From assembly GCA_030523725.1 (NCBI GenBank), contig JAUNHV010000003.1:119571-183570 (forward strand): 64,000 bases of DNA, given 5' to 3'. Positions 55,868 through 63,865 of this stretch are shown here, one piece after another. The stretch's first letter is position 1. Each line of letters opens with the position of its first letter. Source of the stretch: Synergistaceae bacterium. Lineage in GTDB: Bacteria > Synergistota > Synergistia > Synergistales > Synergistaceae. The notes beneath the pieces are model-generated. The model ran no database searches and had not been told where the DNA came from. It saw nothing but the letters and a program-made list of their open reading frames with translations. Both the position numbers and the translations under genes were made by a program.

Positions 55868-55973
55868 GTTGGATTAAGTAATAGGGCGGGGTGTAATAAA
55901 ACATCTCGCCTTTTTGTTTGCAAAATTGTTTTTTACGTATTTTTGACAGATTTGTATCAGGAGAATTATTTTA

Positions 55974-57287
55974 GTGAAAAAGCGCAGACTTCTTTTTAAG
56001 TATGTCACACCGGCCATCATTAGTATGGTAAGTGTGTTTTTATTTACTATAGTTGATGGAATTTTTGTTGGACGTGGTGTGGGAACAGATGCCCTTGGCG
56101 CTGTAAACATAGTATTTCCCTATGTAATGTTTTTTATGGCACTCGTTACGATGTTCACAGTCGGAGGAATGACTGTTACGGCAATACGTATAGGTCGAGG
56201 AGACAAGGCAGATGCTAATATCGCCTTTAGACACTCCATCAATATGTGTCTTGTCACCAGTATCATACTGAGCCTTCTTGCCACTCTTGAGACCGAGCCC
56301 ATTTGTCGCTTGCTCGGGGCAACTGACATTTTTATCAAACAATCGTGTGAGTACCTCTTTTGGTATGGTGTTTTCTTTGTACCATGTGGATTTTTTATTG
56401 CCTTGTGTGGAACATTAAGAAATGATGAGTCTCCTGTGCTTGTAAGCGTTGCCGTTGTTGTTTCATCACTATGCAACATTTTTGGTGATTGGTTGCTCAT
56501 TTTTCCTTTTCACATGGGGGTGCGGGGTGCGGCAATAGCAACAGGTGTGTCTCAGTGTATTGCAGTGCTTATTTTATTAACGCACTTTATTAGAAAAAAA
56601 GGAATCCTACGTTTCGGAGCATGCAGGCTTGACAGAGACCTTGTGAGAAAGATTACAGTACGTGGATTGCCGGAGTGCGTTAATCAGTTTAGTATGCCTA
56701 TTACCGTTGTTGCAATGAATTTGGTGCTTCAGAAATATGTGGGCAGAGTCGGTGTAAATACCTTTGCACTGCTCAGCTATGTAGTGGCATTTGCCCAAGC
56801 GGTGTCCCTAGGGGTGGCTGAGGGAATACAGCCACTTTTTGGCAGGGCTTATGGTGAAGGTAATAGACGCGATTTAAAATATTACTTGAAATGGGGAATG
56901 GCTATCAGCTTTGTAGGTTCCCTAGTAATAGTGACTTTGCTTTTTGTTATGGGACCGTCAATCTATTTACTCTTCAATGCAGAAAAAGAAACATTATGTA
57001 AGACAGTACAAGCGACGCATATTTTTTCTTGGGGATTTTTAGTGCAATCGCTAGTTATGATTATAACGGCATATCTTTATTCAACAAAAAGAAGCAAACA
57101 AGCATTTATTATAAATTTACTTCGTAGCTTTGTTGTTAATCTTATCGTTATAGCCATCTTACCGATGATTTTTGGTGCAGGAGCAATCTGGTTTTGCTTT
57201 TTCGTATATGAAGGAATAGCACTAATTGTGGCTACTATTATGCTTAAACGCGCTGATAGACGTTTGTTTTCTAGGACAAAGAAGTAA
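55974..57287 (+). CDS. MATE-family efflux transporter, copy 1
   Basis: A 437-residue MATE carrier with the start KRRLLFKYVTPAIISMVSVFLFTIVDGIFVGRGVGTDALGAVNIVFPYV and about 12 membrane segments. MATE proteins export drugs or metabolites with Na+ or H+. GTG 55974 has AGGAG 10 nt upstream. A close paralogue lies at 60072-61388. The pair flanks a partner-switching module, and the two proteins share long identical stretches such as SMVSVFL and VDGIFVGRGVGT. Confidence 0.92.
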   Translation: MKKRRLLFKYVTPAIISMVSVFLFTIVDGIFVGRGVGTDALGAVNIVFPYVMFFMALVTMFTVGGMTVTAIRIGRGDKADANIAFRHSINMCLVTSIILSLLATLETEPICRLLGATDIFIKQSCEYLFWYGVFFVPCGFFIALCGTLRNDESPVLVSVAVVVSSLCNIFGDWLLIFPFHMGVRGAAIATGVSQCIAVLILLTHFIRKKGILRFGACRLDRDLVRKITVRGLPECVNQFSMPITVVAMNLVLQKYVGRVGVNTFALLSYVVAFAQAVSLGVAEGIQPLFGRAYGEGNRRDLKYYLKWGMAISFVGSLVIVTLLFVMGPSIYLLFNAEKETLCKTVQATHIFSWGFLVQSLVMIITAYLYSTKRSKQAFIINLLRSFVVNLIVIAILPMIFGAGAIWFCFFVYEGIALIVATIMLKRADRRLFSRTKK

Positions 57288-57411
57288 AGAATTGCTATAA
57301 CAGATTGTTAAAAAAAATTCTTAGATCTTTATCTTCATTGTACCTTCCAATTACTGTATTTTAGTTTTTTTCATGCAGAAAAAAGTCTGCATAAATTTAG
57401 GAATCTGTAGC

Positions 57412-57457
57412 AAAAAAATAAGGGGCTAACCAATTACGGTTAGCCCCTTATTTTTTT
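57412..57457. terminator. Bidirectional terminator
   Basis: Perfect 20-bp stem (57412-57431 with 57438-57457) with A and T runs, between convergent MATE and phosphatase genes. Confidence 0.93.
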
Positions 57458-57500
57458 CGAGAAAGTCGCCACTGAACAACCCGTGTTATAAGCTGTAAAA

Positions 57501-59099
57501 TTAGCCTAAATATTCTATCATGAGCATTGTCATATCGTCGAACTGTTCAGCTCCCGCTACAAAAGAGTCAATATCTTGTTTAACTACCGCTAACATTTCC
57601 CTTGGAGAAAGTCCTGTATTAGCATTTAGACAATCCTTTAATCTGTCATCGTTGTAGAGCTGTTCTGCCTTATTTTGAGCTTCTGTGATGCCGTCAGTAT
57701 AAAGGTAGAGTTTATCTCCATGTGTGAGGGTGATTTTGCTTTGTGTGTATTTTCCTTTTTTCAAAAATCCCATTACTGTTCCGTGAAGGTCAGTTAAGTA
57801 TTCAAAATTTTTGCCATTATGCATCAAAAGTGGAGGATTATGTCCAGCGTTGCAGAAGGTTAATTCTCCTGTGGTGAGATCCAAAAGGCCTGCCCACACA
57901 GTAATAAAGAGATTATTTTCGTTATTTTCACACAATAATTTATTTACTGTAGACATAATGTCATGCAATTCTGTATTGGCACGGATACTGCTACGGAAAA
58001 TGGTTTTGCCCTTGACCATAAACAAGGCTGCCGGCACACCCTTTCCAGAAACGTCAGCTATGAGCAAAGCAAGGTGGTTATCATCTGGCATAAAGAAATC
58101 GTAAAAATCTCCGCCAACTTCCTTTGCTGGTTCCATGGTTGCATAAATATCAAATAGATTAAGATTTGCAAAGGCGGAGAAATTTTTGGGTAGCATTGAA
58201 AGTTGAATATTTGCAGCTGTATTAAGCTCAGATTCTATTCGCTGCTTGTCTTTCAATTCTAACACCATGTTGTTGACAACCTTTGTCATCTCTTCAATTT
58301 CGTCTCTTGAGTTTATGACAAGCATATCATTAGGCAGGCTATCCCCCGTAATCTTGTTCAAATAATTTCCAATCCTTTTGACATGACAAATGGTTTTCGA
58401 AACCACGCTCCATGTGATGATGAAAACTAGGAACAAGATGCCTATTAAGGCAGCCCCTATTACGAGACTTAAATACTTCATTAGTCCGTCAACGCACCGC
58501 TGGTTAGGGGAGCCTATGAGTATCATTCTTGGTGTTTTTGTGTTTGAAGCGCTCTGAGCAACTGCAAGCCAACCTATGGAAGCATCTTTACTCTTTGTTT
58601 GGAAACGGACAGACCCTAGCTTTACAAGTAGGTCCAACACATTTGAACCAGAGTGAGAGCCCTTTAATGAATTATCAATGACCAGAGGAAGATGCTTGTT
58701 CTTTCGGAAAGGTTCTGCCAAAACGTAGGCGTGCTTCTCCGGGGAATAAATATAGCCTCCGGCAAAGAAAGTGCCAAGCTGTTGCTTTTTTATTTTTTCT
58801 TCTGAATTTGCCCAGTCGAGGTTAAAAATTTCATCATTGTGAACATGAAGCGTGCAACCTTCAAACACTCCGTCAAAGCCTTTTTTGTAATGAATATCAA
58901 TAGTGATGCCATTGTCTGTCAACTGTGTTAAATTGGCAACCAATTTCATGTCTAATATGTTATTGGCTGTCATAAAAATTGCATAACGTAGACAGTAAAT
59001 TGCGGCAAAAAGAATTAGAAATCCACCAAATAAGATTGGCAGTAGAGTTTTTGTTCTCAATCCGAAATATCGTTTTTTGTTGTTTTTCCCCGTCAACAT
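57501..59099 (-). CDS. Membrane-bound PP2C-type serine phosphatase (SpoIIE/RsbU-like)
   Basis: A 532-residue sensor phosphatase. TM1 is at about residues 16-35, followed by an extracytoplasmic sensing region (about 36-210), TM2 at about 212-235 (LSLVIGAALIGILFLVFIITWSVV), a HAMP-like linker, and a SpoIIE PP2C domain (about 300-530) with metal-binding EVGGDFYDFFMPDDNHLALLIADVSGKGVPAAL, FCNAGHNPPLL and LYLYTDGITEAQN. It should dephosphorylate the STAS protein encoded divergently at 59274, releasing it to bind its HATPase partner. The signal sensed is unknown. Confidence 0.92.
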   Translation of the reverse strand: MLTGKNNKKRYFGLRTKTLLPILFGGFLILFAAIYCLRYAIFMTANNILDMKLVANLTQLTDNGITIDIHYKKGFDGVFEGCTLHVHNDEIFNLDWANSEEKIKKQQLGTFFAGGYIYSPEKHAYVLAEPFRKNKHLPLVIDNSLKGSHSGSNVLDLLVKLGSVRFQTKSKDASIGWLAVAQSASNTKTPRMILIGSPNQRCVDGLMKYLSLVIGAALIGILFLVFIITWSVVSKTICHVKRIGNYLNKITGDSLPNDMLVINSRDEIEEMTKVVNNMVLELKDKQRIESELNTAANIQLSMLPKNFSAFANLNLFDIYATMEPAKEVGGDFYDFFMPDDNHLALLIADVSGKGVPAALFMVKGKTIFRSSIRANTELHDIMSTVNKLLCENNENNLFITVWAGLLDLTTGELTFCNAGHNPPLLMHNGKNFEYLTDLHGTVMGFLKKGKYTQSKITLTHGDKLYLYTDGITEAQNKAEQLYNDDRLKDCLNANTGLSPREMLAVVKQDIDSFVAGAEQFDDMTMLMIEYLG

Positions 59100-59181
59100 T
59101 GAGCGTTACCTTCTTTGTTTTTTTATTGAAAAATTATATCACACTTTTTTCTGGGTTCGGTGTCATTTTCTACGAATTTTC

Positions 59182-59210
59182 TTGTCAAATCAAGGTCGGA
59201 ATAGTATAAT
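59182..59210 (+). promoter_or_regulatory. Promoter of the STAS-HATPase operon
   Basis: TTGTCA (59182-59187), 17 nt, perfect TATAAT (59205-59210), 64 nt before the STAS start. Confidence 0.75.
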
Positions 59211-59273
59211 GCGAAAGTGTTAGATTGATATTCAGCGAATTTACAGCAAAAATAAACAAAAGGAGCTTTTGTT

Positions 59274-59576
59274 ATGACAATCAATATTAAAAACGAAGAT
59301 AGTATTTATACGGTAGCCTTGGAAGGTCGCTTGGACACCGTAACATCGCCAGACTTGCAAAGGGAATTGGAGCCACTTTTACCAGATGCTAAGAAGGTTA
59401 TACTAGACCTTACTGCGCTAGAATATATTTCTTCTGCTGGACTTCGTGTGGTGTTAAGCACATATCAGACTTTGGATGATATGGGGCGTGAATTGATAAT
59501 TCGTCACCCCTCAGAAACTGTATTGAAGGTGTTCCGTTTAACACAGTTGGAAGAAATTTTGACAATAGAGGCGTAA
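59274..59576 (+). CDS. STAS-domain anti-sigma-factor antagonist (RsbV/SpoIIAA-like)
   Basis: A 100-residue STAS protein: VALEGRLDTVTSPDLQRELEPLL, VILDLTALEYISSAGLRVVLSTYQ, and a closing IIRHPSETVLKVFRLTQLEEILTI. Ser53 or Ser54 is the likely phosphorylation site. It would bind the HATPase encoded next when dephosphorylated by the PP2C protein. ATG 59274 after AAGGAG. The stop TAA overlaps the next start (TAATG). Confidence 0.93.
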   Translation: MTINIKNEDSIYTVALEGRLDTVTSPDLQRELEPLLPDAKKVILDLTALEYISSAGLRVVLSTYQTLDDMGRELIIRHPSETVLKVFRLTQLEEILTIEA

Positions 59577-60004
59577 TGGGTATGGATGATACATCCATAT
59601 TGTTTTGTGATGAGGCAGTTTACCCTCGTACACTGGAAAGTATTGAGCTGACCTCTCTTCGTTTGGATGAATGGTTTGAGAACGGTTCTGTGCCGCTAGA
59701 GACTCGTAACGACATACATATATGTGTTGATGAACTGATGTCAAATTTTTTCTACTACAGCGAGGCCAGTGAAATTAGGGTAAAGTATATTCTTTACAAT
59801 GATGATATCTGCATAACTCTCTCTGATGATGGTGTTCCTTTTGATCCTATGGCTCGGGAATCTCGAGTGGAAAAGCCTGAGAAAGGCAAAAGGGTTCAAA
59901 TAGGAGGACTTGGCATTACGATGGTGCGTCAGATGACAAAGAAAATGACGTACCAATACGAGGAAGGACGAAATACATTGGAGCTCTATTTTGCTATTGC
60001 GTAG
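59576..60004 (+). CDS. HATPase_c anti-sigma-factor-like kinase (RsbW-like)
   Basis: A 142-residue GHKL kinase: N-box-like IHICVDELMSNFFYYS, G1 LSDDGVPFDP and G2 GGLGITMVRQMTKKMTYQYEEGRN. It would phosphorylate the STAS protein and bind a sigma factor or another target. The start codon overlaps the STAS stop, so the two are translationally coupled. No sigma-factor gene is in the window. Confidence 0.92.
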   Translation: MGMDDTSILFCDEAVYPRTLESIELTSLRLDEWFENGSVPLETRNDIHICVDELMSNFFYYSEASEIRVKYILYNDDICITLSDDGVPFDPMARESRVEKPEKGKRVQIGGLGITMVRQMTKKMTYQYEEGRNTLELYFAIA

Positions 60005-60071
60005 AGAAAACTTTATTGGTTAACCTGAAAAATTGCGATTTATTTATGGAGAGTGTTTAGGAGGTCTGTCA

Positions 60072-61388
60072 GTGGAAAAACGCAAGCTTCTTTTCAAATA
60101 CATAACGCCTTCCGTAGTCAGTATGGTTAGTGTGTTTTTATATGCGATAGTTGATGGAATTTTCGTTGGGCGTGGTGTTGGTACAAGTGCAATTGGCGCC
60201 ATAAATATAGTATTTCCTTACATAATGATCTATACGGCACTTGTTACGGTGTTTACAGTTGGGGGAATGACAATAACCGCTATACGCATAGGAAGAGGAG
60301 ACAAGGCGGGGGCTAATCTTTCTTTCAGACATTCTGTTATCCTTTGCACTGCTATCGGAATTATTATGTGCTTAGCTGGCGTTTTTGAAACAGAGCCACT
60401 TTGTCGCTTGCTCGGTGCAAGTGATGTTTTTATAGATATGGCACGTGACTATATGTTCTGGTATTCCGTATTCTTTCTTCCTTGCGGGTTGCTTATAGCT
60501 TTTTGCGGAACAGTGAGAAATGACGAAGACCCTGTGCTTGTGAGTGCCTCTGTCATCACTGCAACAGTGTGCAATATCTTTGGTGATTGGTTGCTCATTT
60601 TTCCATTTCACATGGGAATAAAGGGTGCAGCGGTAGCGACAGGCGTGTCTCAATCTATTGCTTTATTGATAGTATCTACGCATTTTTTGGGGAAGAAAGG
60701 AATATTGCGTTTCGGAAAATGTCGGTTTGATTGGTCACTTGTCAAAAAAATCATTGTGCGTGGACTGCCAGAATGTGTCAATCAATTTTCTGCACCTGTT
60801 AGCACTATTGCGATAAACCTTGTTTTGCAGAAATATGTTGGAAGCGTGGGGATAAATGCTTTTGCTTTAATCGCTTACGTATCTGCATTTGCAGTTGCAG
60901 TGTTTGTGGGTGTAGCAGAAGGACTACAACCTTTATTTGGTAGGTCCTATGGAGAAGGCAATGAAGAAGATTTAGCATATTACTTGAAATGGGGCGTAAT
61001 TATTAGTTTTGCCGGTTCTGTTGCAATATTAGCGGTACTTTTTGCCATTTGTCCATCGATATATGCCTTATATGATGTAGAAAAAATAACGCTTAGCTTG
61101 GCAATAAGGGCGACATATTTATTTTCTTGGGGATATTTAGTGCAATCCTTGAACACGATTATTGTTTCATACCTTTATTCAACCACAAGAACAAAGTATG
61201 CAGTTACAATAAATGTGCTTCGTAGTTTTATTGTCAACCTTTTGGTTATAGTTGTTTTGCCGGGAATTTTCGGGGCAGAAGCAATTTGGTTTGCTTTCAC
61301 TGTTTATGAAGGGATTGTGCTTATTGTGTCTGTTGCTTTACTCAAGCGTGCTGACAGAAAAGGTATAATTTCTGGAGCGAAGGAATAA
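60072..61388 (+). CDS. MATE-family efflux transporter, copy 2
   Basis: A 438-residue paralogue of the 55974 gene (KRKLLFKYITPSVVSMVSVFLYAIVDGIFVGRGVGTSAIGAINIVFPYIM). GTG 60072 is preferred: AGGAGG sits 7 nt upstream and it gives the same N-terminus as the other copy, whereas the upstream in-frame ATG 60033 lacks a ribosome site. It follows the HATPase gene by 67 bp and may belong to its operon. Terminator at 61393-61428. Confidence 0.92.
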   Translation: MEKRKLLFKYITPSVVSMVSVFLYAIVDGIFVGRGVGTSAIGAINIVFPYIMIYTALVTVFTVGGMTITAIRIGRGDKAGANLSFRHSVILCTAIGIIMCLAGVFETEPLCRLLGASDVFIDMARDYMFWYSVFFLPCGLLIAFCGTVRNDEDPVLVSASVITATVCNIFGDWLLIFPFHMGIKGAAVATGVSQSIALLIVSTHFLGKKGILRFGKCRFDWSLVKKIIVRGLPECVNQFSAPVSTIAINLVLQKYVGSVGINAFALIAYVSAFAVAVFVGVAEGLQPLFGRSYGEGNEEDLAYYLKWGVIISFAGSVAILAVLFAICPSIYALYDVEKITLSLAIRATYLFSWGYLVQSLNTIIVSYLYSTTRTKYAVTINVLRSFIVNLLVIVVLPGIFGAEAIWFAFTVYEGIVLIVSVALLKRADRKGIISGAKE

Positions 61389-61392
61389 AAAT

Positions 61393-61428
61393 AAGGAGTC
61401 TCTATTATTTAATTTTTAGAGACTCCTT
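61393..61428 (+). terminator. Terminator after MATE copy 2
   Basis: An 11-bp perfect stem (61393-61403 with 61418-61428), 14-nt loop, then a T-rich tail. Confidence 0.85.
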
Positions 61429-61483
61429 GATTTTTGTGAAGTAAATATCACATAGGCAAAATACAAAAAGAGGAGAGAGATCT

Positions 61484-62593
61484 ATGGAGCTGTTTGCAAA
61501 ATCAGAAGTTAATACTGGACGTCAATTTGAGCTTGACCTTGCAAAGGTGCTTTGCTTTTTACAAATGGTATGTATTCATTGTCTTGAAGAGCTATTAGCG
61601 CCTTCTGCTCAAGAAGCCAGTAAAGTATATCAGTTTGTTGTGCTACAGATGAATGTTTTTCTTGGCACTGCTGTCGTTTTTATGCTATGCATGGGAGCAT
61701 GCATCTCATACAGTGGAAGAAATTCTCCAGAGTATCTCATCAGCAGAGGGTGTCGGCTCTTTTTCTTGGGCTATTTGTTAAACCTTTTAAGGGACGCAAT
61801 TCCGACTTTAATTGCACATTTTTTAGGGCACTCCCCTTTTTCGTATGTGGCTGTTCTATTTCTAACCCCAGACATCTTACAATTTGCTGGGCTCGCTTTT
61901 ATGTTGTTAGGTTTTTTGAAAAAGCATAATTTGTCCGACAAGACAATTCTTGCCATATCACTGGCTATGTCTCTGGTCGGGAGTTTTGTCCGATTTATAG
62001 ATATGGGACATTACGTCACAAATTGCTTTGCAGGACTTTTCTTTGGCACGGTGGATTCTCTTTATCCTGATTTGGCAATAGGATTCTTTCCCTTGCTCAA
62101 CTGGTTTGTGATTGTAGTAATTGGTTATCTTTACGGAAAACTACTGCGTCACTGCACAGATTTGAATCGTTACTATAAAATTGTTACCCCTTTTTCTGCG
62201 GTTATCCTATTATTTTATGCTGCCTTCATAATACCAAAACATTTGGGCGAGATGGGCTCTGATATTAATTTCTACTACCAGATGTCCACGCCCTATGTGT
62301 TTATACAATTTTTTAGTTTTGTGTTCTTAACAGGATTGTTTCATTTTCTTTCAAAGCCCTTTTCGTCTTTTGCAAGGAAGATTATCACCAACATAGGTAT
62401 GAATATTACCCCAACCCATTGCATTCACTGGGTAATCATCGGTTGGACAAAAATTGCCTTTATTATTTTGGGATTTGAATGGCAAAACGCCACACAGTTA
62501 CTTTTGCTTGCTGTTTTGATTTTTGTAGTGTCAACAGCTCTTGCTAACATATATAAGGGCATATTACAGAAACAAAAAAAGCAAATTGCGTGA
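61484..62593 (+). CDS. Multi-pass membrane protein, acyltransferase-like (DUF1624 type)
   Basis: A 369-residue polytopic protein with about 10 membrane segments. The start RQFELDLAKVLCFLQMVCIHCLEE resembles the R..ELDL.R....... MI..H opening of DUF1624/heparan-N-acetyltransferase-like and OpgC-like acyltransferases, with the His of CIHC as a possible catalytic residue. A late ITPTHCIHWVIIGWTK also fits. The assignment is tentative and the substrate unknown. ATG 61484 after AGAGGAGAG. The repeat array begins right behind its stop. Confidence 0.65.
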   Translation: MELFAKSEVNTGRQFELDLAKVLCFLQMVCIHCLEELLAPSAQEASKVYQFVVLQMNVFLGTAVVFMLCMGACISYSGRNSPEYLISRGCRLFFLGYLLNLLRDAIPTLIAHFLGHSPFSYVAVLFLTPDILQFAGLAFMLLGFLKKHNLSDKTILAISLAMSLVGSFVRFIDMGHYVTNCFAGLFFGTVDSLYPDLAIGFFPLLNWFVIVVIGYLYGKLLRHCTDLNRYYKIVTPFSAVILLFYAAFIIPKHLGEMGSDINFYYQMSTPYVFIQFFSFVFLTGLFHFLSKPFSSFARKIITNIGMNITPTHCIHWVIIGWTKIAFIILGFEWQNATQLLLLAVLIFVVSTALANIYKGILQKQKKQIA

Positions 62594-62643
62594 TGAAAAA
62601 AGCATTAGCCATAAGCGCAATATATTTTTAATTGCCTTAAGAA

Positions 62644-62991
62644 TTTTAGCCATAAGCGCCGTGCTTTGCACGGCTAACATAAAGGGAATGGCTACGCCAT
62701 TCCTAACATAAAGGCTGGCTTCGCCAGCAAGTAGGGGCGCTACTTGTAGCGCCCGTTGAGAAAAAAGCAAAAAAAACCTTGCGGGCTTGACATAAGGCGG
62801 GCTTTACAAGTAAAGCCCCTACGGGTAAAGCAATGATTTTGTAGGTTTTGTAGGGGCGCTACTTGTAGCGCCCTAAAAAGCGAAAACAACGGAAGGCTGG
62901 CTCTACGAAAACTAGGCGGGCTCTACGAGTAGAGCCCCTACCAAGTAAAGCACATACGAGTAAAGCCCCTGCACAGCGCATATGGCTAAAA
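62644..62991. repeat. Palindrome-rich spacer element 0 with 18-bp terminal inverted repeats
   Basis: Ends TTTTAGCCATAAGCGCCG (62644-62661) and CAGCGCATATGGCTAAAA (62974-62991) are inverted repeats. Inside are perfect hairpins: GGAATGGC/GCCATTCC (62685-62703), GCTGGC/GCCAGC (62714-62728), GGGCGCTAC/GTAGCGCCC (62735-62754 and again 62854-62873), GGGCTTTAC/GTAAAGCCC (62799-62818) and GGGCTCTAC/GTAGAGCCC (62918-62937). This copy is longer than the next because of extra internal hairpins. It has no coding capacity. Confidence 0.85.
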
Positions 62992-63000
62992 ATGTTTTTA

Positions 63001-63009
63001 TGTTATAAT
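63001..63009 (+). promoter_or_regulatory. Extended -10 promoter of small peptide 1
   Basis: TGTTATAAT (TGn plus TATAAT); the -35 region is poor and lies in the end of the preceding repeat element. The same promoter recurs at 63547-63555. Confidence 0.7.
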
Positions 63010-63046
63010 AACGCTTGCAGAGGCGTATCGTAAACGAGGCGGTTTG

Positions 63047-63066
63047 CTCCCTTTTCTTGAAGGGAG
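63047..63066 (+). promoter_or_regulatory. Hairpin hiding the ribosome site of peptide 1
   Basis: CTCCCTT (63047-63053) pairs with AAGGGAG (63060-63066) over a 6-nt loop, burying the GGGAGG ribosome site that lies 7 nt before ATG 63075. An identical hairpin is at 63593-63612 in the second cassette. Confidence 0.8.
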
Positions 63067-63074
63067 GTGGTGAC

Positions 63075-63176
63075 ATGGTAATAGACTTGCTTTCAGCATA
63101 TATTTATGTTTGTATTGCTCGTTCCGTTGTCAGTGTTATCCTTCTCATTATCTTTTGGATAATTACGAGAAGATAA
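63075..63176 (+). CDS. Small hydrophobic toxin-like peptide 1 (33 residues)
   Basis: ATG 63075 opens a 33-residue frame, MVIDLLSAYIYVCIARSVVS followed by VILLIIFWIITRR. It has a single membrane-spanning stretch (about residues 18-30), Asp near the N-terminus and a basic TRR tail: the build of type I membrane toxins such as Fst, TxpA and the holin-like toxin family. It was called by eye because it is too short for most gene finders. The support is a good but hidden ribosome site, an own promoter, a paralogue 546 bp downstream with an identical C-terminal 13 residues, and a convergent antisense promoter. Confidence 0.72.
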   Translation: MVIDLLSAYIYVCIARSVVSVILLIIFWIITRR

Positions 63177-63268
63177 AAAAAATGACCGCCAACTCTCGCG
63201 AAGTTGACGGTTAATCAATTTAATCGGTAAAACTTTTTCGGGAGCAAATCGTTTCAACGATGCCCTCT
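63177..63268 (-). ncRNA. Predicted antisense antitoxin RNA 1
   Basis: Minus-strand promoter TTGACA (63297-63302), 16 nt, TATAAT (63275-63280), both perfect. The transcript would start near 63268 and end at a hairpin (63102-offset arms 63185-63194 with 63202-63211) followed by eight Ts at about 63175-63182. The stem has a mismatch on the plus strand that becomes G-U on the minus strand, so it works as a terminator in this direction. About 92 nt, convergent to the toxin gene and touching its stop codon. Confidence 0.72.
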
Positions 63269-63274
63269 GCAGTT

Positions 63275-63297
63275 ATTATATAGAGAAAATTGTTTTT
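63275..63297 (-). promoter_or_regulatory. Promoter of antisense RNA 1 (span 63275-63302)
   Basis: Perfect -35 and -10 hexamers with a 16-nt spacer on the minus strand; stronger than the toxin promoter, as expected for a type I antitoxin in excess. Confidence 0.78.
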
Positions 63298-63327
63298 GTC
63301 AAATATAATTTTAATTAGCCATAAGAA

Positions 63328-63536
63328 TTTTAGCCATAAGCGCTGCAGTGCAGCTAACATAAAGGGAATGGCTACGCCATTCCTAACATAAAGGCTGGCT
63401 TCGCCAGCAAGTAGGGGCGCTACTTGTAGCGCCCGTTGAGAAAAAAGCAAAAAAAACCTTGCGGGCTCTACGAGTAGAGCCCCTACCAAGTAATGCACAT
63501 ACGAGTAAAGCCCCTGCACAGCGCATATGGCTAAAA
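63328..63536. repeat. Palindrome-rich spacer element 1 with 18-bp terminal inverted repeats
   Basis: Ends TTTTAGCCATAAGCGCTG (63328-63345) and CAGCGCATATGGCTAAAA (63519-63536) match inverted at 17 of 18 positions. The internal hairpins of element 0 recur at 63365-63383, 63394-63408, 63415-63434 and 63463-63482. Much of it is base-for-base identical to element 0 and to the partial element 2. It makes up most of the 444-bp gap between the two peptide genes. Confidence 0.87.
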
Positions 63537-63546
63537 AAAGGTTTTA

Positions 63547-63555
63547 TGTTATAAT
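63547..63555 (+). promoter_or_regulatory. Extended -10 promoter of small peptide 2
   Basis: TGTTATAAT, identical to the promoter of peptide 1, in the same position relative to its ATG. Confidence 0.7.
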
Positions 63556-63592
63556 AACGCTTGCAGAGGCGTATCGTAAACGAGGCGGTTTG

Positions 63593-63612
63593 CTCCCTTT
63601 TCTTGAAGGGAG
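63593..63612 (+). promoter_or_regulatory. Hairpin hiding the ribosome site of peptide 2
   Basis: CTCCCTT/AAGGGAG stem identical to that of cassette 1, covering the ribosome site before ATG 63621. Confidence 0.8.
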
Positions 63613-63620
63613 GTGGTGAC

Positions 63621-63722
63621 ATGACAAAAGACCTGTTAACTTTATCAATTTTTATTGATGTTGCACGTTCAATTGTTTATGTTATCCTTCTCATTATCTT
63701 TTGGATAATCACGAGAAGATAA
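63621..63722 (+). CDS. Small hydrophobic toxin-like peptide 2 (33 residues)
   Basis: ATG 63621 opens MTKDLLTLSIFIDVARSIVY followed by VILLIIFWIITRR, again 33 residues with one membrane segment and a basic tail. The last 13 residues equal those of peptide 1, while the first 20 differ at about half of positions, mostly by conservative change (DLL and ARS kept). That pattern of conserved reading frame with diverged bases argues for real coding. It has the same hidden ribosome site and promoter as peptide 1. Confidence 0.72.
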   Translation: MTKDLLTLSIFIDVARSIVYVILLIIFWIITRR

Positions 63723-63806
63723 AAAACAACCGCCTTGCTCTGGCAAGCAAGACGGTTTAATAAAAACTGTTTTCTAAAGGAGCGAATCGTTTCAACGATG
63801 CCCTCT
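63723..63806 (-). ncRNA. Predicted antisense antitoxin RNA 2
   Basis: Perfect minus-strand promoter TTGACA (63835-63840), 16 nt, TATAAT (63813-63818). Terminator arms 63728-63738 and 63747-63757 are again better paired on the minus strand and followed by a T run over 63721-63726. About 84 nt. Its middle and terminator sequence differ from antisense RNA 1, which could give each RNA its own target. Confidence 0.72.
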
Positions 63807-63865
63807 GCAGTTATTATATAGAGAAAATTGTTTTTGTCAAATATAATTTTAATTAGCCATAAGAA

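Noticed and set aside
62644..63536. CRISPR array
   Set aside because: Repeats are hundreds of bases long and irregular, and the stretches between them contain promoters and an open frame rather than unique spacers of one length.
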